Shown piece after piece: positions 25,206-34,106 of a stretch of DNA of 64,000 nucleotides. The translations under genes were made by a program, and so were the position numbers. Origin of the DNA: Pseudomonas fluorescens (lineage in GTDB: Bacteria > Pseudomonadota > Gammaproteobacteria > Pseudomonadales > Pseudomonadaceae); assembly GCF_002022275.1 (NCBI RefSeq), contig NZ_MSDF01000053.1:1-64000 (forward strand), in the 5' to 3' direction. Under the pieces are notes generated by a model. That model was given only the letters and a program-made list of their open reading frames with translations. It did no database searches and was not told the origin of the DNA. The first letter of the stretch is position 1. Every line of letters starts with the position of its first letter.

Positions 25206-26717
25206 ATGAAAACCACGGTCAGCGCCCTTGAGGGCCAACGTCTCAACCTGTTTATCGACGGCCGCTTCGAAGTGCCCGCCAGCGACACCTATGTCGACAG
25301 TTTCGACCCCACCACGGGCAAATCCTGGTACCAGTTCCCCCAAGGCGATGCCAGCGATGTCGCCCGCGCAGTCGCCTCGGCCAAGCGCACCTTTCATGAC
25401 CCGCAGTGGCGCAACATGACGCCCACCGCGCGCGGCAAATTGCTCTACCGACTGGCGCAACTGGTGGCCGAACACGCCGAAGAACTTGCGCTGCTGGAAA
25501 CCCGCGACAACGGCAAGCTGCTGCGCGAGATGAGCGCACAAATGAGCGCCCTGCCCGACGCCTACATCTACTTCGCCGGCATGGCCGACAAGCTGCAAGG
25601 CGACGTGATTCCGGTCAACAAGCTTAACCAGCTTAACTACAGCAGCCGTGAGCCGCTGGGCGTGGTCGGCATGATCACTCCGTGGAACTCACCGTTGATG
25701 CTGCTCACCGGCACCCTCGCGCCGTGCCTGGCCATTGGCAATACCGTGGTGATCAAGCCGTCGGAACATGCCAGCGCCTCGACCCTCGCCTTGGCCGAAC
25801 TGATCATCGAAGCCGGCTTTCCGGCAGGCGTGGTCAACGTGGTCACCGGCAATGGCGCCGTGACCGGTGATGCGCTGACCCGTCACCCGGACATTGCCAA
25901 ATACGTGTTCACCGGCAGCACCGACACCGGTCGCCGTATTGCCGGCAACGCCGCGAATAACCTGGTGCCGTGCCAGATGGAACTGGGCGGTAAATCGCCC
26001 CATGTGGTGTTTGCCGATGTCGATATCGACAAGGCCGTGAATGGCGTGGTGTCGGGGATTTTCGCCGCCGCCGGGCAAAGTTGCGTGGCCGGTTCGCGTT
26101 GTTTTGTCGAAGCCTCGATCTACGACCAATTCGTTGAAGCGCTGGTGGCGCGCACGCAAAAGATCACCGTCGGCCACCCGATGGAAGCGAACACCGACAT
26201 TGGCCCGCTGGCACTGCAAGCCCAATTGCAAAAGATCGAAGGCTATATCGCCAGCGGCATGCAACAAGGCGCCCAGGCGGCCATCGGCGGCAAACGCCCG
26301 AGCGCCGCACACTTGAGCGAAGGCTGGTATTTCGAACCCACGGTAATGGCAAACGCCAGCAACGACATGCCGTTCATGCGCGACGAGCTGTTCGGGCCGG
26401 TGGTCGGCGTAATGCCGTTCAACTCCGAAGAACAGATGATCAGCCTGGCCAATGACACCTCCTACGGCCTCGCCTCGGGCATCTGGACCCAGAACATCGA
26501 CCGCGCGCTGCGCTTTGCCAACCGCATCGACGCCGGCACGGTCTGGATCAACACCTACCGCAGCTCGGCCTACATGTCGGCCAACGGCGGCTTCAAACAC
26601 AGCGGCTACGGGCGACGCGGCGGCTTTGACGTGATGCGCGAGTTCTCCCGCGCCAAGAACGTGGTCATCGACTACTCCGGCGAGATGCAGGACCCGTTCG
26701 TGATTCGCCTGCGCTGA
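25206..26717 (+). CDS. NAD(P)-dependent aldehyde dehydrogenase; TgnC-like candidate
   Basis: 503 residues, complete ALDH fold. Catalytic Cys in GQSCVAGSR, general-base Glu in MELGGKSPHVVF and the cofactor loop FTGSTDTGR are all present. In the trigonelline pathway a dehydrogenase at this step (TgnC) oxidises the ring-opened hydroxybutyrolactone/aldehyde to a methylene-succinate. Its place between the reductase and oxygenase genes supports an equivalent role here. An AGGA site precedes ATG 25206; the gene follows the reductase by 22 bp. Confidence 0.88.
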   Translation: MKTTVSALEGQRLNLFIDGRFEVPASDTYVDSFDPTTGKSWYQFPQGDASDVARAVASAKRTFHDPQWRNMTPTARGKLLYRLAQLVAEHAEELALLETRDNGKLLREMSAQMSALPDAYIYFAGMADKLQGDVIPVNKLNQLNYSSREPLGVVGMITPWNSPLMLLTGTLAPCLAIGNTVVIKPSEHASASTLALAELIIEAGFPAGVVNVVTGNGAVTGDALTRHPDIAKYVFTGSTDTGRRIAGNAANNLVPCQMELGGKSPHVVFADVDIDKAVNGVVSGIFAAAGQSCVAGSRCFVEASIYDQFVEALVARTQKITVGHPMEANTDIGPLALQAQLQKIEGYIASGMQQGAQAAIGGKRPSAAHLSEGWYFEPTVMANASNDMPFMRDELFGPVVGVMPFNSEEQMISLANDTSYGLASGIWTQNIDRALRFANRIDAGTVWINTYRSSAYMSANGGFKHSGYGRRGGFDVMREFSRAKNVVIDYSGEMQDPFVIRLR

Positions 26718-26736
26718 TTATAAAAAGGAGCCTCAC

Positions 26737-27813
26737 ATGAAATTTGCCGTATCCCTGAGCATGGAACGTTTCTCCCCGGACGTACCGATGCAGACCGTCA
26801 TGGCCAACCTGCTGGAGCTGGCGAAGATCGCCGACGAAGGCGGCTTTGAAACCCTGTGGACGTCCGAGCATCACACCCTGGAATGCACCATCGCGCCCAA
26901 CCCGTTCCAGACCCTGACCTGGCTCGGCCAGCACACCGAGCGCATCCGCCTGGGCACCGCGACCCTTGCGGCGGCCTATTGGCACCCGATCCGCCTGGCC
27001 GGTGAAGCGGCGCTGTGTGATCACTTGACCAACGGCCGCCTGGAATTCGGCATCGCCCGTGGTTCTTATCAGTACGAATTCGACCGCATGACCCCCGGCC
27101 TGCAGCAGCAGGAAGGCGTGGGCTACATGAAAGAGCTGGTGCCGGCGGTGCAGAAACTCTGGTCCGGCGACTACGCGCACGACGGCCACTACTGGAAATT
27201 TCCGCTGACCGCTGCGGTGCCCAAGCCGCTGCAGAAAGATCACCCGCGTATCTGGGTGGCCGCACGCGACCCGGGAACATTCGATTGGGCGGTGGGCATT
27301 GGCGCCAACATCCTCTCCACCCCGCTCTCCCTGCCCGCCGCAGAAATTGCCGTGCTCGGCGAGAAATTCAACAAGGCCGTGGCCGACAACCCCCACGTGC
27401 CGCGCCCACGCTTCATGATGCAACGCCGTACCTGCGTATACGCCAACCCCGAAGACTGGCAAGTGCCGGTGCAACACAGCATGGATTTTGGCCGCGCGTT
27501 CGAAAACCTGATGCAGAACGCGGGCACCGTGCACAACGGTTTCCCCGAGCCAGTGCCTTTTGAAGCGGTGCGCGGCAAGGAGAACTACAACCCGGAAAAC
27601 ATCCGTCGCAACCTGATGTTCGGCACCCCGGACGAGATCATCGCCAAGCTTCTCGACTATGAAGCCGCCGGTGTGGACCAGTATTGCCTGGGCCTGACCT
27701 TCAACCTGCCGTTTGAATTGCAAAAGCAGACCCTGCGCCTGTTTATCGATGAAGTGATGCCGGTATTTGCTGAACGCGAGCGCGCCAAACGCCGCGATGC
27801 GGTCGCGGGGTAA
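26737..27813 (+). CDS. LLM-class flavin-dependent monooxygenase; TgnB-like ring-cleaving oxygenase candidate
   Basis: 358 residues of the bacterial-luciferase-like TIM-barrel family. Marks include ADEGGFETLWTSEHHTLE, TIAPNPFQTL, YWHPIRLAGEAALCDHLT and NGRLEFGIARGSYQYEF. From memory, trigonelline oxygenase TgnB shares the same run of motifs (MER near the start, IAPNPF, WHPI.LAGEA, GIARG); an alignment is needed. With reduced flavin from the 24236 product and O2 it would open an N-heteroaromatic ring. A textbook AAGGAG precedes the start. The next gene follows by 3 bp. Confidence 0.87.
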   Translation: MKFAVSLSMERFSPDVPMQTVMANLLELAKIADEGGFETLWTSEHHTLECTIAPNPFQTLTWLGQHTERIRLGTATLAAAYWHPIRLAGEAALCDHLTNGRLEFGIARGSYQYEFDRMTPGLQQQEGVGYMKELVPAVQKLWSGDYAHDGHYWKFPLTAAVPKPLQKDHPRIWVAARDPGTFDWAVGIGANILSTPLSLPAAEIAVLGEKFNKAVADNPHVPRPRFMMQRRTCVYANPEDWQVPVQHSMDFGRAFENLMQNAGTVHNGFPEPVPFEAVRGKENYNPENIRRNLMFGTPDEIIAKLLDYEAAGVDQYCLGLTFNLPFELQKQTLRLFIDEVMPVFAERERAKRRDAVAG

Positions 27814-27816
27814 ACC

Positions 27817-28629
27817 ATGGGCGACTCAAGACAGCTCAGCGTGGCGAATGTCACGCTCAACTACCGACTCGACGGGCATGGCCCCCGGCCGCTGGTGTGC
27901 ATCCACGGCGTGGGCTCCAGCCTGGAGGCCTGGGCCGAGGTGGTGCAGGGTTTGAAGGATGACTTCACGGTGCTGACCTTTGACCTGCGTGGCCATGGCC
28001 AGTCTTCACGCACGCCGGGGCGTTATGAGATCGATCATCTGGTCGGCGAAGCCCTGGCACTGGCGGAACACGTGGGCTTCAACCGGTTTGACCTGGCGGG
28101 GTTTTCGTTGGGCGGTTTGATCGCTCAGCGTTTGGCCTTGACCCACCCGGACCGCGTGCGGCGGCTGGTGTTGCTCTCGACCGTGGCCGGGCGCACTGCC
28201 GATGAGCGTGAGCGCGTCAACGCCCGTCTCGTCGCCCTACAGGCCGGTGAGCCAGTGGCGCATTACGAAGCGTCACTTGCACGCTGGTTGACCGAAGCGT
28301 TCCAGGCGCAAAACCCGCAGGCCGTGTTGCGTTTGCGTCAACTGAATGCCGCCAACGATCCAGGCTGTTATGCAGCGGCCTATCGCGTGCTGGCCGAGTC
28401 GGATTTCGGCGAGCAACTCGGCCAGATCCGCTGCCCGACGCTGATCGCCACCGGCGCCGACGACCTCGGCTCCAACCCGCGCATGGCGGCGTTTATGCAC
28501 GCGCAGATTCAAGGCTCAAGCCTGCATATCCTGCCGGGACTGCGCCACTGCATTCTGATCGAGGCGCCGCAGCAGGTTGCGGCGCTGATCCGCGATTTCC
28601 TCACCGATTCGGAGACTCACCATGGATAA
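27817..28629 (+). CDS. alpha/beta hydrolase; TgnD-like amide/enamide hydrolase candidate
   Basis: 270 residues. Oxyanion motif HGVGSS, nucleophile elbow AGFSLGGLIAQ (Ser in GFSLG), Asp in ATGADD and His in PGLRHCILIEAPQQ complete a normal triad. In the trigonelline route an alpha/beta hydrolase (TgnD) breaks the N-methylformamido-methylene-succinate into methylamine, formate, CO2 and succinate semialdehyde; position in the operon suggests the same chemistry. A simple enol-lactonase role (PcaD-like, given the CMD neighbour) is the alternative. It overlaps the next gene by 8 bp. Confidence 0.85.
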   Translation: MGDSRQLSVANVTLNYRLDGHGPRPLVCIHGVGSSLEAWAEVVQGLKDDFTVLTFDLRGHGQSSRTPGRYEIDHLVGEALALAEHVGFNRFDLAGFSLGGLIAQRLALTHPDRVRRLVLLSTVAGRTADERERVNARLVALQAGEPVAHYEASLARWLTEAFQAQNPQAVLRLRQLNAANDPGCYAAAYRVLAESDFGEQLGQIRCPTLIATGADDLGSNPRMAAFMHAQIQGSSLHILPGLRHCILIEAPQQVAALIRDFLTDSETHHG

Positions 28630-29017
28630 GTTATTGCAGGCCGAGGGCGAAAGCGTGCGCCGCCAGGTGCTGGGAGACGCCTACGTCGACCAGGCGCTGG
28701 GGCGGGCCGACGCCTTTTCACAGCCCTTCCAGGACGTGCTGAATGAATACTGCTGGGGCATGGTCTGGACCGACGACGCCCTGGACCTCAAGCAACGCAG
28801 CCTGCTCAACCTCGGCATGCTCGCCGCACTGGGGCGCATGGATGAATTCGGCGTGCATTTTTGCGGCGCCCTCCGCAATGGCTTGACTGACGCAGAACTG
28901 CGCGCCGCGCTGGTGCAAATCGCGGTGTATTGCGGCATTCCGGCAGGCGTCGAAGCCTTCCGCGTGGCGCGCAAGGCACGTGAAAACATGCCGCCGATGG
29001 ATGCGCCTACCGGCTGA
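28622..29017 (+). CDS. carboxymuconolactone decarboxylase (CMD) family protein
   Basis: 131 residues, normal for PcaC-like CMD proteins. The core (LKQRSLLNLGMLAALGRMDEFGVHFCGALRNG in pieces, then IAVYCGIPAGVEAFR) has the His of the PcaC type and lacks the CxxC of AhpD-like thiol members, so a decarboxylase or lactone-processing role is more likely than peroxidase. It overlaps the hydrolase by 8 bp, as a translationally coupled last gene of the enzyme block. It may decarboxylate an acidic ring-fission product. Confidence 0.85.
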   Translation: MDKLLQAEGESVRRQVLGDAYVDQALGRADAFSQPFQDVLNEYCWGMVWTDDALDLKQRSLLNLGMLAALGRMDEFGVHFCGALRNGLTDAELRAALVQIAVYCGIPAGVEAFRVARKARENMPPMDAPTG

Positions 29018-29073
29018 CGCCCAACCCTTGCACCCGCTACAAGCTCATGCTGTAACTGCTGTGCCCGACAACA

Positions 29074-29145
29074 AGAAATTTTTGCGTTGCACCCTTGCGA
29101 CTGCACCACCGACGGACCTTTGACTGCCAGTAGCCAAAAATTTCT
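29074..29145. promoter_or_regulatory. upstream region of the ABC importer: inverted repeat and shared motif
   Basis: AGAAATTTTTG (29074-29084) is the perfect inverse of CAAAAATTTCT (29135-29145). Between them lies TTTGACTGCCA (29119-29129). The same 11-mer recurs at 31300-31310, upstream of the binding-protein gene, each time after ACAAGAAAT. This suggests a common regulator site for the importer genes. Confidence 0.4.
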
Positions 29146-29192
29146 CTTGATGAAATTTCCGCAGATAGCAAAACAACAATTGGAGGCAATGG

Positions 29193-30389
29193 GTGAGCGA
29201 ACGACTGAAGATCGAGAACCTGTACAAAGTGTTCTCTTCGACGCCTGACCGAGCCATGCAGCTCTTGACCGCCGGCGCCAGCAAAGACCGGATTCTGGCC
29301 GAGACCGCCACGGTGGTCGGCCTGAATAATGTGTCGCTGTCGATTCCCAGCGGTGCGATCTACATGATCATGGGCCTTTCCGGCTCGGGTAAATCCACGT
29401 TGGCGCGGTGTATCAACCGCCTGAATGAACCCACCGCAGGCAAGATCCTGCTGGACGGCAAGGACCTCGTCACCCTCAACGAAAACGAGCTGCGCGACGT
29501 GCGCCGCACGCGGATTTCGATGGTGTTCCAGCACTTCGCCCTGCTGCCGAACAAGACCGTGATCGAGAACACCGAGTTCGGCCTCAAACTGCGCGGCGTG
29601 CCCGCCGCCGAGCGGCGCAAGCGTGCCCTCGAAGTATTGGCGGTGGTCGGTTTGGCCAAGTGGGCTGACCACCATCCTCACGAGCTGTCCGGCGGCATGC
29701 GCCAGCGTGTCGGTTTGGCCCGTGCGCTGACCACCGACGCCGACGTGCTGATCATGGACGAGGCCTTCAGCGCCCTCGACCCGTTGATCCGCACTGAGAT
29801 GCAGGATGAATTGCTGCGCCTGCAACGCACGCTGAAAAAAACCATCCTGTTTATCACCCACGACTTCCAGGAAGCCCTGAAGCTGGGCACGCGCATCGCG
29901 ATCATGGCCGACGGCCAAGTGGTGCGCGAAGGCACGCCCCAGGAAATTGTCGCCGATCCGGGCAGTGATTACGTGGCCGGGTTTACCCGTGAGGTCGACC
30001 GCTCGCGGCTGTTCGATGCGCGCTCGATCATGCAGCCCGCCGGCACTCTGCTGGTACAGGGCGACACCCGCGTGGTCGGCAATGAAAGCGCCAATGCCTT
30101 TGTGCTCAACACCGCCGGTAAAGCCGTGGGCGTACTCGATTCCGGCGCCTTGCTCGCCGTTGGCGCCGGCGGTGACGCCTTGCAACGATTGTCGCCGCAG
30201 TTCGTCAGCGTGCCGGCCCACGCCAAGCTGGTGGAGGTGGCACGCCTGCTCAAACCTGGCCATCCAGTGGCGGTGGTCGATGCGGACGGCGTGTTTATCG
30301 GCACGCTGAACAGCGCGCACATCCTCGACTGCATCGCCAGCGTCCCGCCCCCTCGCCCTGCCATTTCGGAGGTTGCACACCATGCTTAA
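29193..30389 (+). CDS. quaternary-amine ABC importer, ATP-binding subunit (ProV/OpuAA type)
   Basis: 398 residues. Walker A is GLSGSGKST (about 63-71), Q-loop MVFQHFALLPN, signature LSGGMRQRVGLARAL and Walker B VLIMDEAF; the C-terminal 110 residues are a CBS-pair regulatory domain as in glycine-betaine importers. It powers uptake of a quaternary ammonium or betaine-like compound. The start is GTG 29193 with TTGGAGG upstream; the ATG at 29189 is out of frame. It overlaps the permease gene by 8 bp. Confidence 0.9.
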   Translation: MSERLKIENLYKVFSSTPDRAMQLLTAGASKDRILAETATVVGLNNVSLSIPSGAIYMIMGLSGSGKSTLARCINRLNEPTAGKILLDGKDLVTLNENELRDVRRTRISMVFQHFALLPNKTVIENTEFGLKLRGVPAAERRKRALEVLAVVGLAKWADHHPHELSGGMRQRVGLARALTTDADVLIMDEAFSALDPLIRTEMQDELLRLQRTLKKTILFITHDFQEALKLGTRIAIMADGQVVREGTPQEIVADPGSDYVAGFTREVDRSRLFDARSIMQPAGTLLVQGDTRVVGNESANAFVLNTAGKAVGVLDSGALLAVGAGGDALQRLSPQFVSVPAHAKLVEVARLLKPGHPVAVVDADGVFIGTLNSAHILDCIASVPPPRPAISEVAHHA

Positions 30390-31278
30390 GTCAGAAGACC
30401 TCGCTGTATTGCCCGTGGACCAATGGATTAGCGGCGGCGTGGAGTGGATCGGCATTCACCTGCGCCCGGTCTTCCAGGCAATTCGCTGGCCGGTGGAGCA
30501 CTTGCTGGGCTTCAGCGACACGGTGACCCACGCCATTCCATTTCCGGTGATGGTGGTGTTGATGTTCCTCATCGCCTACCGCGCCGCCACCCTTGGCGTC
30601 GCCATTTTCAGCGCTGTGGCGCTGGTGGTGATTGCCGCGCTGGGGGTGTGGGACGAAGCCATGACCACCCTGTCGCTGATCACCACCGCGATTGTGATCT
30701 GCATGGTCATCGGCATTCCGGTGGGCGTGTGGTGCGCACGCAGTGAACGGGTGTGGGGCGTAATGCGGCCGATCCTCGACATCATGCAAACCACGCCGAC
30801 GTTCGTGTACCTGGTGCCGGTGGTGATGCTGTTTGGCGTGGGTACCGTGTCGGGCGAAGTGGCGGTGGTGATCTCGGCGTGCCCGCCACTGATTCGCTTT
30901 ACTTACCTTGGCATCCGCATGGTCGAAACCGAACTGGTGGAAGCCGGCCTGGCCTTTGGTGCCGACCGCAAGCAGTTGCTCTGGGAGATCCAGTTGCCCC
31001 TCGCCATCCCGACCATTCTTGGCGGCCTTAACCAGACGGTGCTCACCGCCATGGTGATGTCGGTGGTCGTCGCCATGATCGGCGCCGAAGGCTTGGGCCT
31101 CGTGGTGTTGCAGGGCTTGGGACGCATGGACGTAGGCCGCGCGGCCGTCGGCGGGATCGCCATTGTGCTGCTGGCAATGATGCTGGATCGCATCACCCAG
31201 AACCTCGCGCAACCTACGCCCGGCAAACGCAAATCGTTGTTCAAGCGGCTGTTCACCTTTCGGGCGGTCAGCGCATAA
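30382..31278 (+). CDS. quaternary-amine ABC importer, permease subunit (ProW/OpuAB type)
   Basis: 298 residues with a leading amphipathic segment and about six to seven membrane spans. The EAA loop EAGLAFGADRKQLLWEIQLP contacts the ATPase. Start ATG 30382 follows CGGAGG by 9 bp and overlaps the ATPase gene; the earlier in-frame TTG at 30373 is inferior. It forms the inner-membrane channel of the importer. Confidence 0.9.
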   Translation: MLKSEDLAVLPVDQWISGGVEWIGIHLRPVFQAIRWPVEHLLGFSDTVTHAIPFPVMVVLMFLIAYRAATLGVAIFSAVALVVIAALGVWDEAMTTLSLITTAIVICMVIGIPVGVWCARSERVWGVMRPILDIMQTTPTFVYLVPVVMLFGVGTVSGEVAVVISACPPLIRFTYLGIRMVETELVEAGLAFGADRKQLLWEIQLPLAIPTILGGLNQTVLTAMVMSVVVAMIGAEGLGLVVLQGLGRMDVGRAAVGGIAIVLLAMMLDRITQNLAQPTPGKRKSLFKRLFTFRAVSA

Positions 31279-31346
31279 CAAGAAATCATGACGTCGGTTT
31301 TTGACTGCCAACCCTTAACCATAACGAGAAAAACAACGAGGAAATC

Positions 31347-32372
31347 ATGATGCGTGCATTCAACGCCTTGCTCGGACTTGCAGCAGTGTTGTACCTGGGG
31401 AGCACTTCGGTCATGGCCGAAGACTTGCCTGGCAATGGCAAGACCATCCGTTTCGTGCAGTCGGAAAGTACCGGTGGCAACTACGTCATCACCAAGATCG
31501 CGATCGAGGCCGCCAAGCGCCTGGGGTATGCGAGCAAGTTGAGCACCGTCAACACCACGCTGTTCTTTCCGGCAGCGGCCCAGGGCGACCTGGACCTGTC
31601 GATGGACGTGACCTTGCCTCAGCTGCAACCCAGCTTCGACAAGGTCAAGGACCGCACCGAAGTGGTCGGCGGCGGCTCCATCACCGGCGCAGGTTATAAC
31701 GGCTACATGATCGACAAGAAAACCGCCGACGCGTACCACATCACCAGCCTTGAGCAACTGAAAGACCCGAAAATCGCCGGGCTGTTCGGCAAGGACGGCA
31801 AGGCTGACCTGATCAGCTGCGACCCGGGTTGGGGTTGCGGTGACGTGGTGGATTACCAGCTCGACAAATTCGGCTTGAAAGCCACCGTCAACCCGGTGCG
31901 CGGCAAATATGAGGCGCTGATGTTTGAAAACGTCGCGCGTCTCAAACGTGGCGAGCCGGTGTTTTTCTATGCCTGGGCGCCGTCGTGGATGACCAATACC
32001 ATGGTCCCGGGCAAGGACGTGGTGTGGCTGCCGACGCCGTTTGATGCGCTGCCGGGCAACGTGCCCAGCACTGTTTCCGCACTGACCCCGGGCGTGGAAG
32101 GCTGCGCCGGTGGCGCCGATCCGTGCCGCATGGCGATGGCGGCGTGGAACTGGTACGCCATCGGCAACAAGCAATTTATCGCGGCTAACCCGGCGGTGAA
32201 AAAACTGGTCGAGCAAATGACCTTCCCCCAGTCCACGTGGAGCTATTGGGAAAAAACCATCAGCCAGGGCGGTTCCAGCGAGCGCAACATTCGCAAGCTG
32301 GCGGATGGCTGGATGACCGAAAACAAGGCGACCTTCGATGGCTGGGTGGCCAGCGCAAAAACCGCCCAGTAG
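31347..32372 (+). CDS. quaternary-amine ABC importer, periplasmic binding protein (ProX/OpuAC type)
   Basis: 341 residues. The first about 25 form a Sec signal ending near SVMA-ED; the mature part is an OpuAC-type solute-binding protein with several Trp and Tyr residues (YAWAPSWMTN, WNWYAIGN, WSYWEK) that could form the aromatic cage for a cationic methylammonium group. GAGGAAATC precedes ATG 31347. With the two upstream genes it completes an importer placed directly after the ring-cleavage enzymes, so the ligand is probably their substrate (trigonelline or another betaine-like N-heterocycle). Confidence 0.9.
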   Translation: MMRAFNALLGLAAVLYLGSTSVMAEDLPGNGKTIRFVQSESTGGNYVITKIAIEAAKRLGYASKLSTVNTTLFFPAAAQGDLDLSMDVTLPQLQPSFDKVKDRTEVVGGGSITGAGYNGYMIDKKTADAYHITSLEQLKDPKIAGLFGKDGKADLISCDPGWGCGDVVDYQLDKFGLKATVNPVRGKYEALMFENVARLKRGEPVFFYAWAPSWMTNTMVPGKDVVWLPTPFDALPGNVPSTVSALTPGVEGCAGGADPCRMAMAAWNWYAIGNKQFIAANPAVKKLVEQMTFPQSTWSYWEKTISQGGSSERNIRKLADGWMTENKATFDGWVASAKTAQ

Positions 32373-32392
32373 CCCGCGCAGGAACCGCTCTC

Positions 32393-32481
32393 TGTGGGAG
32401 CCGGGCTTGCCCGCGATGGCATCACCTCAGTGCAACAGATACACCGAGGTGCCTGCATCGCGGGCAAGCCCGGCTCCCACA
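32393..32481. repeat. REP doublet of the GTGGGAGC family
   Basis: Left arm 32393-32418 (TGTGGGAGCCGGGCTTGCCC then GCGATG) pairs perfectly with 32456-32481 over 26 bp. The inner loop holds CACCTC/GAGGTG. A partial third copy, GAGGGCTCCCACAG, follows at 32484-32497. It marks the end of the importer operon and may stop transcription. Confidence 0.9.
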
Positions 32482-32618
32482 GGGAGGGCTCCCACAGAAA
32501 TCACTGTACGGGGCCCTGCAATCAGAAAAAACCCACTGCCACACCCCCGCCAAACCCGCGTTTTCTCACACCGCTGTGCCCTAGCATGACTGCACTCAGA
32601 CGATTGGGAGTGACCACC

Positions 32619-34106
32619 ATGACCTACAAACACCCACTGCTGTTCAAGGCGCTGTGCTATGTCGACGGCCATTGGGTCCACAGCGACAGCGCCAGCTCTA
32701 TCGCCGTGCACAACCCGGCGACACAGGACGTGATCGGCCACGTGCCGATGCTTGAACAACCGCAGATTACTGCCGCCGTGGATGCCGCACATCGCGCCTT
32801 CCCCGCATGGCGCGAACAGAGCCTTGAAGCCCGCGCGACGATTCTGAAACGCTGGGCCACATTGATCCTGGAACACCAGGAAGACCTGGCTCGCATCCTG
32901 AGCCTTGAGCAAGGCAAATCCCTGGCCGAATCCCGTGGCGAAATCGCCTATGCCGCAAGCTTTATCCCCTGGTTTGCCGAAGAAGCCCGGCGCCTGTATG
33001 GCCAGAATATTCCCAGCCACATCCCGGGCGCACACCTGGGCACGATCAAGGAACCGGTAGGCGTTTGCGCGCTGCTCACGCCGTGGAATTTCCCCTCGGC
33101 CATGATCACTCGCAAAGCCGCGGCCGCGCTGGCTGCCGGTTGTACCGTGGTGGTCAAACCCGCGCATGAAACGCCCTACTCCGCGTTTGCCCTCGCGCAA
33201 CTCGCCGAAGAAGCCGGCTTCCCGGCCGGGGTCTTCAACGTGGTGCTCGGCGAAGCGCAAATGACCATGCAAACCCTGGTGCAGGACAGCCGCGTGCGCT
33301 CGGTGAGCTTCACCGGTTCGACGCGCGTGGGCAAGCTGGTGCTGCAAGCCGCCGCCCATGATGTGAAGAAGGTGTCGCTGGAACTGGGCGGCAACGCGCC
33401 GTTCATTGTGTGTGCCGACGCCGACCTGGGCCTGGCGGTGAATGTCGCCGTGCAAGCCAAATTCCAGACCTCGGGCCAGGATTGCTGCGCCGCCAACCGC
33501 ATCCTCGTGGACCGCTCGATTTACCCGGCTTTCCTCACACGCTTCGCCGCCGCCGTGCGTGAGCTGCGCGTCGGCCCGGCGCTGATCGGCAACAGGGAAC
33601 AAGCCGTCGACATCGGGCCGCTGATGCATCAGGCCGCCTTCGATGTCACCGCCGAGCGCGTCGAGGACGCCTTGCAACGGGGCGCGCAGCGCCTGGTCGG
33701 CGGTGAAGCCCACGCCCTCGGTGGCCTGTTCTACCAGCCCACGGTGCTGGCCGACGTCACCCCGGAGATGCGCATCTACCGCGAAGAAAACTTCGCGCCG
33801 ATTGCGGGTGTGATGCCTTTCGACACGCTGGAACAGGCCATCGCCCTGGCCAACGACACCGAATACGGTTTGGCCGCCTACGTTTGTTCCAATCGCCTGG
33901 ACCTGATCTACCCGCTGATCCGCCGCCTCGACCACGCAATGATTGCGGTCAACGGCGTGAAATTCACCGGCCACCCGATTCCCTTCGGCGGCATGAAAGC
34001 CTCGGGGCTGGGCCGTGAAGGCGGCGCCGAGGGCTTCGAAGCCTTTGTCGAAACCAAATACTTTTGCCTGCACCACCAAGGACAATTCAAAGGAGACTCG
34101 CTATGA
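32619..34106 (+). CDS. succinate-semialdehyde-dehydrogenase-like aldehyde dehydrogenase
   Basis: 495 residues. GabD-type motifs are present: PWNFPSAMITRKAAAALAAGC, VSFTGSTRVGK, ELGGNAPFIV (base Glu) and GQDCCAANR (catalytic Cys with an adjacent second Cys). It should oxidise succinate semialdehyde or a close C4-C5 semialdehyde with NAD(P). In the trigonelline pathway the final step is exactly such an enzyme (TgnE). It is coupled by ATGA to a class III aminotransferase, which would also produce semialdehydes. GGGAG lies 9 bp before ATG 32619; the ATG at 32586 has none. Confidence 0.85.
   Translation: MTYKHPLLFKALCYVDGHWVHSDSASSIAVHNPATQDVIGHVPMLEQPQITAAVDAAHRAFPAWREQSLEARATILKRWATLILEHQEDLARILSLEQGKSLAESRGEIAYAASFIPWFAEEARRLYGQNIPSHIPGAHLGTIKEPVGVCALLTPWNFPSAMITRKAAAALAAGCTVVVKPAHETPYSAFALAQLAEEAGFPAGVFNVVLGEAQMTMQTLVQDSRVRSVSFTGSTRVGKLVLQAAAHDVKKVSLELGGNAPFIVCADADLGLAVNVAVQAKFQTSGQDCCAANRILVDRSIYPAFLTRFAAAVRELRVGPALIGNREQAVDIGPLMHQAAFDVTAERVEDALQRGAQRLVGGEAHALGGLFYQPTVLADVTPEMRIYREENFAPIAGVMPFDTLEQAIALANDTEYGLAAYVCSNRLDLIYPLIRRLDHAMIAVNGVKFTGHPIPFGGMKASGLGREGGAEGFEAFVETKYFCLHHQGQFKGDSL

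Noticed and set aside
29189..29191. ATG just upstream of the ABC ATPase
   Set aside because: Out of frame with the ATPase; GTG 29193 has the GGAGG site at proper spacing.
32427..34085. 552-codon open frame on the - strand
   Set aside because: Shadow of the aldehyde dehydrogenase, whose catalytic Cys and Glu motifs are intact on the + strand.
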